DNA from: Gautieria morchelliformis
Lineage: Eukaryota > Basidiomycota > Agaricomycetes > Gomphales > Gomphaceae
Direction of reading: 5' to 3'
NCBI GenBank assembly: GCA_015179125.1
Contig: WHVA01000323.1
Span: 62,001-126,000 of the forward strand
DNA: 64,000 nucleotides
In this document: positions 11,005 to 21,157 of the stretch, one piece after another
How the letters are laid out: the number at the start of each line of letters is the position of its first letter
How positions within the stretch are numbered: position 1 is the stretch's first letter
Notes under the pieces: model-generated
Database searches by the model: none
The model's input: only the letters and a program-made list of their open reading frames with translations
Told to the model about the DNA's origin: nothing
Program-made: the position numbers and the translations under genes

Positions 11005-12356
11005 ATGGGCGACCAGACTTCACCGCTTGTTCATCATCGTGTCGGAGGATGGTTGCCCAAGAACCACGACGTCGTCCATAGACATGTTGATCATATTTTG
11101 AAACGGCTCCACGAGAACCCCGACAAACCTTTTGCACCCTGCATTGTTGCCCTTCAAGAGCTAATCGAAGACAGGAAAAACCACTTGGACATCTGGATCG
11201 GGTTCCATCAGATGTTTGACGAAATTCCAAACAAGTATCCGTACACCGAGAATTCAGTGAAGACAGGGAAGCAGGTAGATATCCGAGTCATTGCGATAGC
11301 TGTCATCTTATTTTCGCACAGATCAGAGACTATAAGGAAATGTTGAAAGCATTCAACGAAATTCTCACAACACCACCCAAATATGAACACAATGACCTTG
11401 TTGCGTTTCCCTTTAACGCAATCCTCGACTGGCCCATGGGTACCCCCTCCGGCTATAGCATGTTCCAAGACAAAGATGTCAATGCAAGACTTGGGGCAAT
11501 ATTGAATGCATATGGCGAGTTTCTCAAGGACGAAAAGCAGAATTCAAATTCCGTACTCATTCCTCACGAGGGGTACCTCGCTGACCCGGAGGGCATGATG
11601 TTCTATGACCTCTATAAGTGTCCGGACAAGGACGCAAAACATTACGGGTTCAAATCCTTTGACGCATGGTTCACCAGAGAATTCAAAGACATCGAACGGG
11701 TGCGCCCCGTGGCGGAACCAACCAACAACAGTGTCATCAGCGCTGCCTGCGAGTCGACTGTTTACCGTAGGCAGCCTGCCAAGCAGAACGACACCTTCTG
11801 GCTTAAGGGCCAGCCATACTCGCTTCGGGACATGCTCTACGACGACGAGTTAGCGCCAGAGTTCAAGGACGGTTACGTTTACCAAGCTTTCCTTTCCGCT
11901 AGCAATTACCATCGCTGGAACTCCCCTATTAACGGCACAATCAGGAAGGTCGTTCAAGTGCCCGGATATCCCTTTGTCGAGTCTTACTATGAGGGCTTCG
12001 CAAACATAGCAAAGGTGACAGGCGAGCCCGACCCAGACCCAGCGGCGACCGACCGTTCGCAATCATTCATCACCTCCGTGGCCACTCGTGCCCTCGTCTT
12101 TATTGACGCGGATGACGCGAATATCGGTCTCATGTGCTTCATTGCCGTCGGCATGGCGGAATGCTCTTCTTGTGCGGTGCACGAAAAATGGCAGAAGGGG
12201 GTTCATATTAAGAAAGGCGATGAGCTTGGCATGTTCCACTTTGGCGGGTCTACCCACTGTCTTGTCTTCCGCGAAGGAGTCAAAATTAACTTCCACGTAC
12301 AAGTTGGTGACCACACTCTGCTCAACTCGAAAGTCGGAACCGTAGTTAAAGGTTAA
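11005..12356 (+). CDS. Phosphatidylserine decarboxylase-like enzyme (PSDC + PSD domains)
   Basis: A pyruvoyl-dependent decarboxylase of the fungal PSDC/PSD-like group, to which the L-tryptophan decarboxylase PsiD of psilocybin fungi also belongs. With one intron (11275-11321) the protein is 434 residues. The N-terminal PSDC-type region is seen in LHENPDKPFAPCIVALQELI and FHQMFDEIPNKYPY, and the PSD domain from about residue 190 in YGFKSFDAWFTREFKDIERV, ISAACESTVY, YHRWNSPINGTIRKVVQVPG and IGLMCFIAVGMAECSS. The self-cleavage and pyruvoyl-serine site is GMFHFGGSTHCLVF; the family cleaves between Gly and Ser, with GGST in place of the LGST of true phosphatidylserine decarboxylases. There is no membrane anchor or targeting signal, so it is probably cytosolic. 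The substrate is not determined by sequence and could be an aromatic amino acid or a lipid. No biosynthetic partner genes lie nearby, but lectin repeats flank the gene region. Confidence 0.88.
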
Positions 12357-12570
12357 AGCATGAGGTCAGTTCGGAAATGCTTCCAGGAATCCGTTGTAGA
12401 ACGTGTATCAATATTTGAAACTTGATTTCTTGCTGTCCAGAGATGTGTCTGCGATCCTGGTCCTGGCTTGTTATCATCTAGGAGAGTGAATGAGCCATAG
12501 GTGGTGCATCATGCAATCGGTGGAATCCTCACTGAGGCACGGATAAAAAAAAATTTTTTTAAGCAACTAC

Positions 12571-13967
12571 GTAAACAAGGCATGGACGTTTATTTGTTCA
12601 CTCAGATTTGTTTCTCATTCTGCAGTCCACGATCCTTACGTAATCGTGTCTTTGATGCATTGACGAGGTACTTGTTCAGGTTAGTTCTTTACTGCACGCC
12701 AGAATGCCTGCTTGTTCACATGTCACATGTTAGGGGTATTTAATATGGTCAAAGACACAGAATATCCCGATGCTACTTAATAATGCATGCTCAACGCACA
12801 GAGCAACGAGCCGTGTCTTTCCAGCGAAAGTTGATGGCCCGGGAAGAAACAGCTGTTGGGAAAGTGGAGTGACTCAAAAGAAATGCTCCGCGGCATGTTG
12901 CGAAACTTGTTTTTTTTTCTGGCGACAACAAACCACAGATCTACAGGACGACAAAGAAGGCATAATGCGTAAGAAGGTAAGACATACATACGGACAGAAC
13001 TTACAGATATGAATGGGTCGCACGGCGTCAGTCGGACTACGTTGCAGTACTACAGGTCACGTAGTACTACGGACAAGTCTTCTTGACGTATCGATGCACT
13101 AGCTTACCGTGTCTCCGGACCCCGATCATGCCGCGCCCTGTGCCATGCCAGCAAGTGCCTGCAGCCACCACCTACAAGCTTATCGATGATTGGATGTCAT
13201 AGAGATACGTTATAGCATACGCCAATCTCTGTTTTCAGCCATGCGCGCCGACAGGTTTACTCGCGGTGGGAGACAGGTCCATCAGTGTCAAAGTATATCA
13301 CGGTGATTGACCTTGTGGCAGCTTATTCAGTCAGAGGACATCGTGCCTCCCAAGGGAAGACTACAAGGAGAAAACAAACTCGGTATTCGCAAGAGGCCGT
13401 CCTACAGGCAATCATCTATTGCACAGGGTTTTGCCAACTGACGTGTTAGATCTCCACCCTTTGTTCCGAGTCTGCTTGTTGGAATGGGTGTGTATAAGTA
13501 CGGGTCGCTAGGTCTTCTGGCACACAGCAATCTCCCTCACAGAAGCGATTCGAATCGACTCGCTTCACCGACTTACCCTTTGATACTCAAAACTCTTCCT
13601 ACAATGCCTTTCGAGGTCCCGACCACAGAAAAATGGTCCACCAAGGATACGAATCCGAGCTATCCATACACCTCGTCATTCCAGGAGTCCATTCCCGGAT
13701 TCCAGAAGTTGCACCTCGTGCCCAATGATTCCACTTTCGCTGGCCAGGTTTACGTAAACCATTTGCCCAGCGAGAAGAAGGTTATTCCTTACGTCCGAAG
13801 CCTATATGCCGCGACGCTCAAGGAAGGCACCGGAAATGTCCTGCGTTGGTCACCAGCTTACGAGGAGTATCAAACTGGGGTAATCGGCACGTCAAATGCT
13901 GCTGGAGAGTCCAAGTTGACGTACCGCGTCAATTTCACCCGTGCCTTCAGCGAGCCACCCCAAGTTG
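12571..13967. repeat. Right arm of imperfect inverted repeat (lectin copy B and upstream region)
   Basis: Reverse-complement partner of 1-1184. From 12900 onward (TTTTTTCTGGCGACAACA) the two arms align almost continuously into the lectin coding region; the part between 12600 and 12900 is longer and poorly matched. The 12357-13603 stretch contains no supported gene. Confidence 0.8.
13493..13498 (+). promoter_or_regulatory. TATA-like box of lectin copy B
   Basis: TATAAG in GTGTATAAGTACGGGTC, 111 bp before the start codon at 13604; conserved in copies A and C. Confidence 0.5.
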
Positions 13968-14386
13968 TCACATGCTTTGAAAGGTTCGCAATGGCGAGTA
14001 ACCAGCCATGGCGGCTCACTTGTAAAGCCACCGACATTGACAGAACCGGTTTCACGGCTCATATCAATGCGTGGGGTGATACGTTCGTAAGCCAAGGATT
14101 TTTATACTGGTTCGCTCATCCATCGGACCGCAAAGGCGTTGTCAGCGGGGATGTCACCCTTATGGACACGTTCAGGTCCAATGGCAAGACATACTGGCCC
14201 AGCGGAGCGTTTTCAAGGAAGCCTCGTATTTGCTTCGTTGGTCTTCGATACTTCAACAGCGACAGCAACACGGACGGCGTGAATTTTGGAATCGACTACA
14301 CGATCGAGGACGACCATGTCAAATTTACCATCTTGGACGAGGGTCGTCTCGAAGGCGCATCGTTTTCGTATATCCTCATCGAGTAG
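13604..14386 (+). CDS. H-type lectin domain protein, copy B
   Basis: A complete intronless lectin gene of 260 residues. H-type lectins are small beta-sandwich domains that bind sugars such as GalNAc. Two H-type-like stretches are visible: the first from about residue 100 with the family pattern RVNFTRAFSEPPQVVTCFER, TDIDRTGFTAHINAWGDT and LYWFAHPSD, the second near the C terminus with FSRKPRICFVGLRYFNSDS, VNFGIDYTIEDDHVKFTILD and ASFSYILIE. An N-terminal region (GFQKLHLVPND) has a possible related fold. There is no signal peptide. The start at 13604 is shared by all three copies; the frame is open for another 40 codons upstream, but that part lies over the promoter and is not conserved as protein in copy C. 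This is the only fully intact lectin copy in the window. Confidence 0.85.
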   Translation: MPFEVPTTEKWSTKDTNPSYPYTSSFQESIPGFQKLHLVPNDSTFAGQVYVNHLPSEKKVIPYVRSLYAATLKEGTGNVLRWSPAYEEYQTGVIGTSNAAGESKLTYRVNFTRAFSEPPQVVTCFERFAMASNQPWRLTCKATDIDRTGFTAHINAWGDTFVSQGFLYWFAHPSDRKGVVSGDVTLMDTFRSNGKTYWPSGAFSRKPRICFVGLRYFNSDSNTDGVNFGIDYTIEDDHVKFTILDEGRLEGASFSYILIE

Positions 14387-15276
14387 TGGACAAGTTGGAT
14401 CGAACGGTGGTGGGTGGTTAGACAAGTGGAAATAACTTGTACATGTACAGATTCAACAAAGTCTTCGAGAGTTTCGTCAACCTCAAGTGTGAACACATAA
14501 GTAATGACGGAAATTCCTGTGACAAGATGAATTGCGATCCAGCAGTCTCTGAAAATTGTATATCAATAACATGCCTATGCCTGCTGAAGTTCAGGACTTT
14601 CCTTCTTGCTCAGGCTGAGACTCGCAGCCTAGAGTCGGAGTGACGCTCGGACCACTCGACTCGGATGGCAACACACCGGTGACCTATGGGAATTGATGCC
14701 TGATGCATTGATGCTTTCTGCCTGGATAGAAAGCGGCCGTACTCTCACCACAATTAAGTGGTGCAATGCTGCAGTTTGCAATATTGCATTTTCTGTCATG
14801 ATTTTCTGGATCCAGTTACGCTGCTTCACGAAGGGCGTCAGTCGGACTACGTTGCAGTAGATCACGTAGTACTGTACACGGACAAGGCTCTTGACGTATC
14901 GATGCACTAGCTTACCCGGTGTCTCCTCCGGACCCCGATCATGCCGCGCCCTGTGCCATGCCAGCAAGTGCCTGCAGCCACCACCTACAAGCTTATCGAT
15001 GATTGAATGTCATAGAGGTACGTTATGGCATACGCCAATCTCTGTTTTCCGGTGGGAGACAGGTTCATCAGTGCCAAAGTATATCACGGTGATTGCCCTT
15101 AGTGGCAGCTTATTCTGTCAGAGGACATCCAGCCTCCCAAGAGAAGACTACAAGGAGAAATCAAACTCGATATTCGCAAGAGGCCGTCCTACGGGCGATC
15201 ATCTATTGCACAGGGTTTTGCCAGCTGACGTGTTAGATCTCCACCCTTTGTTCCGAGTCTGCTTGTTATGGGTGTG

Positions 15277-15282
15277 TATAAG
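15277..15282 (+). promoter_or_regulatory. TATA-like box of lectin copy C
   Basis: TATAAG in GTGTATAAGTACGGGTC, 115 bp before the start at 15392, matching copies A and B. Confidence 0.5.
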
Positions 15283-15391
15283 TACGGGTCTCGCAGCTAG
15301 GTCTTCTGGCACACAGCAATCTCCCTCACAGAGTATTTCGAATCGACTCACTGTACCGACCTACCCTTCGATGCTCAAAACTCTTCCTACA

Positions 15392-16192
15392 ATGCCTTTC
15401 GAAGTCCCGACCACAGGAAAATGGTCCACCAAGGATACGAATACTTAGCCAGAGTTTCTATACACCTCGTCATCCCAGTCGCGCATCAGCGGATTCCAGA
15501 GGTTGCACCTCGTACCCACGGGTGCCACTTTCTCTGGGTGGGTCTACACAGGCATTTCGGAGAAAGACAAGAAAATCACCGTTACCCCATATGGCTTGGA
15601 GTCAACGACTCTCAAGGAAGCCACCGTAGATCTCCTGCGCTGGTCTCCGGCTTACGAGGAGTATCAAGTTGGCGAAATCGGCACGCCGGGAAGCAGCACA
15701 TTCACTGCTGGGCAGTCCAAGTGGTCGTGTCGCGTCAATTTCCCCCGTGCATTCAGCCAGCCACCCCAAGTCGTCACATGCTTTGAAAGGTTCGCAATGG
15801 CGAGTAACCAGCCATGGTGTCTCACTTGTAAAGCCACCGACATCGATAGAACCGGCTTCACGGCCCATATCAACGCTTGGGGTGACACAGTCTTGAATTT
15901 GGGGGCTATACGCTGGTTCGCTCGTCCATCGGACCGCAAGGGTGTCGTTAGCGGCGATGTCAGCCTTATGGACACGCTCAGGTCCAAGGACAAGCTTTAC
16001 TGGCCCAGCGGAGCGTTTTCAAAGAAGCCTCGTATTTGCTTCGTTGGTCTTCGATACATCAACAGTGACAATAACGCAGACGGCTTGAACTTTGGAATCG
16101 ACTACACGATCGAGGATGACTATGTTAAATTTACCTTCACGGACGAGGGTCGTCTCGAAGGCGCATCGTTTACATATATCCTCATCGAGTAG
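15392..16192 (+). pseudogene. H-type lectin copy C with early TAG (pseudogene or spliced gene)
   Basis: The start MPFEVPTTGKWSTKDTNT is followed by an in-frame TAG at 15446-15448, codon 19. Beyond it the same frame stays open to the normal end (ASFTYILIE, stop ending at 16192) and keeps the H-type lectin motifs RAFSQPPQVVTCFERFAMAS, TGFTAHINAWGDT, FSKKPRICFVGLRYINSD and NFGIDYTIEDDYVKF. No other disabling change is seen, so the damage is recent, is a sequencing error, or is bypassed. One bypass fits: a 45 bp intron 15404-15448 (GTCCCG to TTAG) would be phase 0 and remove the stop, giving MPFE joined to PEFLYTSSS. The donor is weak and copies A and B do not need this intron. Without it, the next Met in frame would start inside the first lectin domain. 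Confidence 0.7.
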
Positions 16193-16559
16193 CTGATAAG
16201 CTGGATCGAAATGATGGTGGTTGGATGGTGAACTGATCTGGATAACTCGTACACGTACAGAGTCAACGAAGTCTTCGAGATTGTCTTCGTCGGCCTCAGG
16301 TGTGGATACAAAAAATTGCGTTTCTCAGCACATTGCTGAACACACAATAATGGAAACATTTCAATCATGATACGGGAGAAGGACAAGTCCCGAAAATGGC
16401 ATATCATATGAAGGCTTCATACTCGGGCTCAGAAATCCGTGATGGGTATTTATCATTAAGTTTTGGCAGTCAATACAGACACTGCTGGTAGAATTCAAGG
16501 GATTCTCGTCGTTTACTGCGGGCATTATTGCTTATATATATAGGTGACCCATTGTATCG
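16193..16559. other. 3' flank of lectin copy C
   Basis: The first 120 bp repeat the 3' flank of copy B. The rest is AT-rich with a short TATATATA run near 16535 and no gene. Confidence 0.5.
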
Positions 16560-17300
16560 TCATTGAATGGCGAGGATCGATCTCGAGGTTTGGAATAAGG
16601 GGGGCGAAGAATTGGCCGACTGTAACTGATTGGGGAGCCTAGTCAGAGAGGAAAGGTGCATAAGATATTGCGAAAGATAGTCTTCATTTTTGTCTGGGGA
16701 CAACTCATCACACAGTTCCATGGTGTCAATGGACAGTAGGACCCGAGACAACAGGAATGTCAATGGCAGAGGATCTGAGGATAGCTCAGGTATGTGCCCC
16801 GGAGGGGTTGGGGGGAGAAGGTTGGCAAGACATACAACCATGGTTAAACTGGGCTAACTTGGTTCAAAGACAGATACGCACTGCGCAGGAGCACACGGAA
16901 TAGAGGGCTTTGAAAAGCGTTCTCGAGACAACAGGGAGGGTATTGCCAAAGAACAGCGACGATGCTGGTGCGTGAGTGGCAAGAAACGTACAGGGCCAGA
17001 CGAAGAAGAGCCGTTTAGATAACATATGGGGCATAACTCAACCGAGCCACCCAAGTTGTGATGTTCCTCATCGTCGTCAGATAAAACCAATGGTTCCATC
17101 TCTTCCAGGCCTACTACCCTAAGGCGGTCACGGGTGAGGTTGACTGATAGATCGACCCGTGGCTGAAGAGGCAGCTGGGGCTGGGGTGCCACTGTTATGT
17201 AATGAGGGGGGAGCACGATACTAGCAGTAGGCTGCTCAAAGCACCAATAAACAAGCCGACGAATATATCTTGCCAGTGATCTGCGTACGGAAACAGTCAT
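16560..17300 (-). CDS. Hypothetical protein (weak model)
   Basis: I do not recognise this protein. Two reverse-strand open blocks lie 12 bp apart. The first starts MTVSVRRSLARYIRRLVYWC at 17300, followed by a proline-rich part (VAPQPQLPLQPRVDL) and an acidic stretch (LSDDDEEHHNLGG). The second contains LPPTPPGHIPELSSDPLPLT and TMELCDELSPDKNEDYLSQY. The frames can be joined only through an intron near 16840-16900 or 16990-17020 that I cannot place with certainty. The adjacent arginine-rich and hydrophobic N terminus could be a membrane or mitochondrial signal. Amino-acid composition looks coding, but support is limited. Confidence 0.35.
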
Positions 17301-17971
17301 GCGACTCCTGAAATATCTAAACTTTGTACTGACGCCGATAATCCATCGTACGCGTGATTGCAACCAGCGAAGCACCTGTCAGAGGAGCGAGAGCCAGCCA
17401 TACCTTACCCTGTAGTTAAAGGTAGTCATAAAACACAGCACGTAAGGAGGGGATATGGACTGACGGCGTAGCCACCGTCATGATCCCACAGACGCGTTAT
17501 TAAAGCATGTTTGTGATGGGAGGCTGTCATGTCTCCTGGCGGCATGGCTAGCGGGGTGATGCCTTCCACCGTTCTCTCCATTCGTGGTGTATTGAGTCAC
17601 TGGAGTCCCTCGACAGGACTCACGAAGCCAGCACGAGATCTGTTGGAAGTGGGCGTTGACTGAGGATTTACGTAGTACATTTGGCTTCGCGCCAGATAAC
17701 AGGTCTCGGGCCACTACGGTCTCGGTCAGTCTTGATGCTAGAACTGACTGCTTCTCGGAAGTCAATACGTCATATGTGTAGGTACTCACTTTATGCTGCA
17801 TATGTATATCATGAGGCCAAGCTATGAACGAAACGCCTTTTCCCCTCTTACAGTAATCACTATATATATACGGCCTGGGTAGATCCAACAGTTTCCAATT
17901 GTAGTGGCTACGACCCAGCTTGAGGGGTTATCGAGCCAATTCTATCACGAAGTGTGCTTGATATAACATGT
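17301..17971. other. Intergenic region
   Basis: A reverse-strand open frame of 136 codons (17478-17888) lacks any recognisable feature and is probably chance. A TATATATATA tract lies near 17860. Otherwise nothing is seen. Confidence 0.5.
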
Positions 17972-18801
17972 CTACAGATACCCTTTCTCCGTCAGATACT
18001 TAACAATCACCTCCACGCTCTGCGTTACATCTAATTCATCTGTGCGGATATGGATCTCTGGCTTGTCCGGTGCCTCGTAGGGAGCGGATATACCAGTAAA
18101 TTCTGTTGTCGTGAGGGTGCTATGTGTCCAAATTCATCATCGGGATCAACATACCTGGAATCACGCCTGCTCTCGCCTTCTTGTATAGCCCCTTGGGGTC
18201 TCTCGCCTCCACAACACTGAGGGGTGCATCTATAAAGACTTCCACAAACGGAATGCCGCCTTTCTCGTGCAATTGCCGTGCAAGGTCTCGATCGGAACAA
18301 TACGGCGATATGAACGCAGTGATTGCTATAGCCGACGCGTCTGCGAACAGCTTCGAGACCTAAGTGCAGTCCAGTAAAAGAGCGGCCGTGATCAGACAAG
18401 CCAAGCTGCCCCACCTCGCCTATCCGTCGAATGTTTTCTGTTCTATCTTTCTCTGTGAATCCAAGGTCTTGATTCAAGCCAAACCGGACATTGTCCCCGT
18501 CGAGCCGGTACGCGAACCGCTTCAAGTGAAGAAGATGCTGCTCTAAAGCGCATGCAATTGTAGACTGAAGCCAGATTCGTCAAGATGGTCAATCAAATAG
18601 CATGTTCACACATTGGCCCGTAGGGAATTATATGCACCTTTCCGCTGGCACTTAGACCAGTTAGCCAAATGGTGAGACCAGTCTGCTCAAGTAGCTCTCC
18701 CCGTTCTTTCGAACTAACGGAGCCTTCGCATATGTCATTATGCAGGTGAGCCTTCACAAAAGAATGCTCACACCTGCGTGAAAGGTGATGTTTGTTGCCA
18801 T
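17972..18801 (-). CDS. MET14: Adenylylsulfate (APS) kinase
   Basis: APS kinase phosphorylates adenylyl sulfate to PAPS in sulfate assimilation, in the cytosol. The spliced protein begins [10 protein letters not shown], then [20 protein letters not shown] and the P-loop GLSASGKS, which an intron splits between Lys and Ser (about 18575-18645). The core follows with [40 protein letters not shown] and ENIRRIGEV; the next exon has [20 protein letters not shown] and the substrate-binding stretch [20 protein letters not shown] and [15 protein letters not shown]. The last exon is [20 protein letters not shown], ending [12 protein letters not shown] before TAG at 17972-17974. Four introns, the usual family length of about 200 residues, and the intact motifs all support a functional gene. 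Confidence 0.95.
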
Positions 18802-19792
18802 GAACTTGCTCTGCTGAAACCGGCGCTAGTACTGCAAAATAACTTGGGGACTGATCGCATATGATACTTTTTACTCAGCAGGACACGGAATGTACAATCG
18901 AGCCAGTGTTGGCCCTAAGGGGTAAGCGCTAAGCCTTAAATGGCAACTCAGATATATTCTATTTTTCATGATTTTCCAGCCCAGTGGGTGTTCATGGAAG
19001 CAGTGGAAGACAAGGTGCCAGATGATGGTGCAGCTGCCAATGAATACTCAAAGGGCTACATGAATATATTTCTGAGAATTACAACAAATATTATATTCAA
19101 GTTAATGCGACACCCTTAATCCTTAACCTACTCCTTGAGGGTGCCCTTAATTAAGGCCCTGAACTCTACTAATCTTAATTATACATCAATCAAAAGCGCC
19201 CAACATGGGCAGTCATGTGTTGGCTCGCAATCAACTCAATGCGAGAAACCGTCTTATTATCTTCCCTGACTTACCTGACCGAGAACAAAACATGGCTGCG
19301 CTACGGTGAACAAAAACTTACCACCATTTTTTGGCATAAGTGGAACAAGCCTGCTAGTGCATAAAATGGACGATAAAAGCTTATCAGCATGGGATACCGT
19401 TCACTGCGCCCGGTTAACAGCAATATTACCGCACAGTAGGTGACGATTTACCTCAATTACAATTCCATCATCCGCAGTGAAATAAGTATGTCGCGGATCG
19501 ATGCAGGGGCTGGTCTACCAACGAAAACGGAGCGCATGCGCAGGTGTACATTCGACGATCGTCGGGGTATTGGCATAGGAGATATTACAGGAAGATAGGC
19601 GATGAAAAAGACCAGAAGATGGTGACGAGATAGTGGAGCACGCAGAAGGTTATAATTTCACAAGAAAAGCGACCGGGAACGCCAGCCTGTTGCGCGTTCT
19701 CACGATTGAGCTTTGGCTTCCTGGATAGTATAGCATTGAATAGTAAGCCAGAGGCATTGTGCAGGATCACCAGATATCGAGGGAACAGGAAC
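18802..19792. other. Intergenic region, AT-rich
   Basis: There is no supported gene. A palindrome-like block (CCTTAACCTACTCCTTGAGG and CCTTAATTAAGGCC, about 19115-19160) lies in an AT-rich part. The 19585-19792 part could be an alternative last exon of the THO1 gene. Confidence 0.45.
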
Positions 19793-20824
19793 TCACCCCA
19801 CCAGAAGAAAACCGCTCTGCCCGCCTTTTTCTCCTTTCCATCTCTTCCTTGTCCACAGGGACAGGCGATCGCGCCCTCTTTTTACCACCAGCAGGGGAGA
19901 TAGCCGTACTAGCGGCAGGAGCGGTCGTATTGACTGCATCACTGGCAGCAAAACGGGCGGCGCGAGCCTTAATTTTGGCTTCCTCCTGTTAGATACCAAA
20001 AATGAGAACAGTCAAACAGTGGGGGAGCAATAGCATACCTCCGCCGGGACAGTTTGTGGTTTGGGCACATCTCTCGGTGCCTTAGTTCCGTTAGAAGCAG
20101 GGGTAGCCTTTGGCTTGGTCTCCACTAGCGGAATGCCAAAACGAGCAGCTCGCCTTTTGCGTTTCTCTAACTCCTCATCCTTGGCGGTTTCACTGGTACC
20201 GGTAGCAGTAGGAGCCTCTCCCTTTTTGGTGGACTGCTCGGCGGCTGTCCCCTGGATTTCAAAAAGTAAATTACTTCAGCCTATGCTAGAGTTGAGATCT
20301 CTCACTGGTGTCACGGCTGGCTTGGCAGCTGTGGGTTTCAAAACGGCTTTTGGAGGACCATCTACAGGTACAGCGGGAGATGCCTGAGCGCCGTTCGAAG
20401 CAGTAGGGCCCCAGTCAAACCTGTGAACCCTCATTAACGTCGCCCCACCAGAAAACGTATAACAAAACACTTACTCCTCAGGAGGTGCCAGCTGAACAAA
20501 AACGCATCAGGCTGGCGATTTGCGTAATAAAATTACCCGCAATACTCACAAGGTCGTCGTCCTGCCCACCTTGAGAGGGCTCTGGGGCCTTGGCTTTGGG
20601 GGCAGGTATTGTGGAGGCGCCTGGATTGTTAAACGCCGCAAGGGCCTCTGGACTGGACAGGATTTTCGCTATAAGATCGGCCTTGTTGGCTTTGGCAGGA
20701 ATAGGCACAGATGCCTTTTGGAGCAATTCACGTAGATCAGCAACGCGCTGGGATTTTCTACCGTATGGAGAGAGTTAGAGAACTGGGCCTGCCATAATAA
20801 AGAAACGTACAATTTGGCCTCCAT
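19793..20824 (-). CDS. THO1: SAP domain protein of the THO1/CIP29 family
   Basis: THO1-type proteins (CIP29/SARNP in animals, MOS11 in plants) bind nucleic acid during mRNP assembly and export in the nucleus. The start MEAKL at 20824 is followed by an intron and the SAP motif KSQRVADLRELLQKASVPIP and ANKADLIAKILSSPEALAAF. The middle is low-complexity (PTASNGAQASPAVPVDGPPK). Two copies of the C-terminal RNA-binding motif are visible: LEKRKRRAARFGIPLVETKP and EEMERRKRRAERFSSGG, with AKIKARAARFA between them. Introns lie near 20759-20810, 20490-20550, 20420-20470, 20270-20320 and 19990-20040. The shortest model stops at TGA 19793-19795; splicing at GTGAGT just there would instead join an exon that runs to 19585. 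The gene is divergent from the next one with 333 bp between starts. Confidence 0.85.
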
Positions 20825-21157
20825 GAGGAGTGAAGGAGGGTGTCTGGCTGAGTTCGAAAGTCGGAGCTACGTTCAAGAACAAACATAAGTATTACAGTAG
20901 GGTGCTTGCAAAATAAAAAGGCTAAGCTGAGCTGGATAAACGCGGTTCCCTCGGCCAACGCGCCTGGAAATTACTACAAAAAATTCAGCTCGCACACGGG
21001 TGACGATGCTCACGTGACTGGGAACGTCTCGAAAGAGCCAGTGGGAAAGTTCTCGAATGGGACGCGTTTATAAAGACGCGCCGAGCTCTGTCTTCTACCA
21101 CCTGCAGCTGGACCATCAATGACAACCTGGCACCATTACCCACTGTCTCATCCTTGG

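Larger units (their letters stand above)
13024..14497 (+). repeat. Tandem direct repeat, unit 1 (lectin copy B)
   Basis: The unit begins GGCGTCAGTCGGACTACG and runs through promoter, lectin gene and the 3' flank ending near TTTCGTCAACCTCAAGTGTG. Unit 2 lies about 1810 bp downstream in the same orientation and shows the same order of blocks, so the whole gene with its promoter was duplicated. Confidence 0.85.
14834..16309 (+). repeat. Tandem direct repeat, unit 2 (lectin copy C)
   Basis: Same block order as unit 1, with small indels in the promoter and a diverged 3' flank ending near CGGCCTCAGGTGTGGATAC. Between the units (14498-14833) there is sequence with no recognised gene. Confidence 0.85.

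Noticed and set aside
11005..12356. Psilocybin-type biosynthetic cluster around the decarboxylase
   Set aside because: None of the expected partner genes (kinase, methyltransferase, P450 monooxygenase) is in the window.
13484..13603. 40-codon N-terminal extension of lectin copy B
   Set aside because: It lies over the promoter and is not kept as a protein in copies A and C, whereas the MPFEVPTT start is shared by all.
17478..17888. 136-codon reverse open frame
   Set aside because: No homology-like features, no introns, and it sits in a gene-free AT-variable stretch.
18880..19560. Transposon relic
   Set aside because: AT-rich palindromic strings exist, but no terminal repeats, target duplication or transposase-like frame was found.
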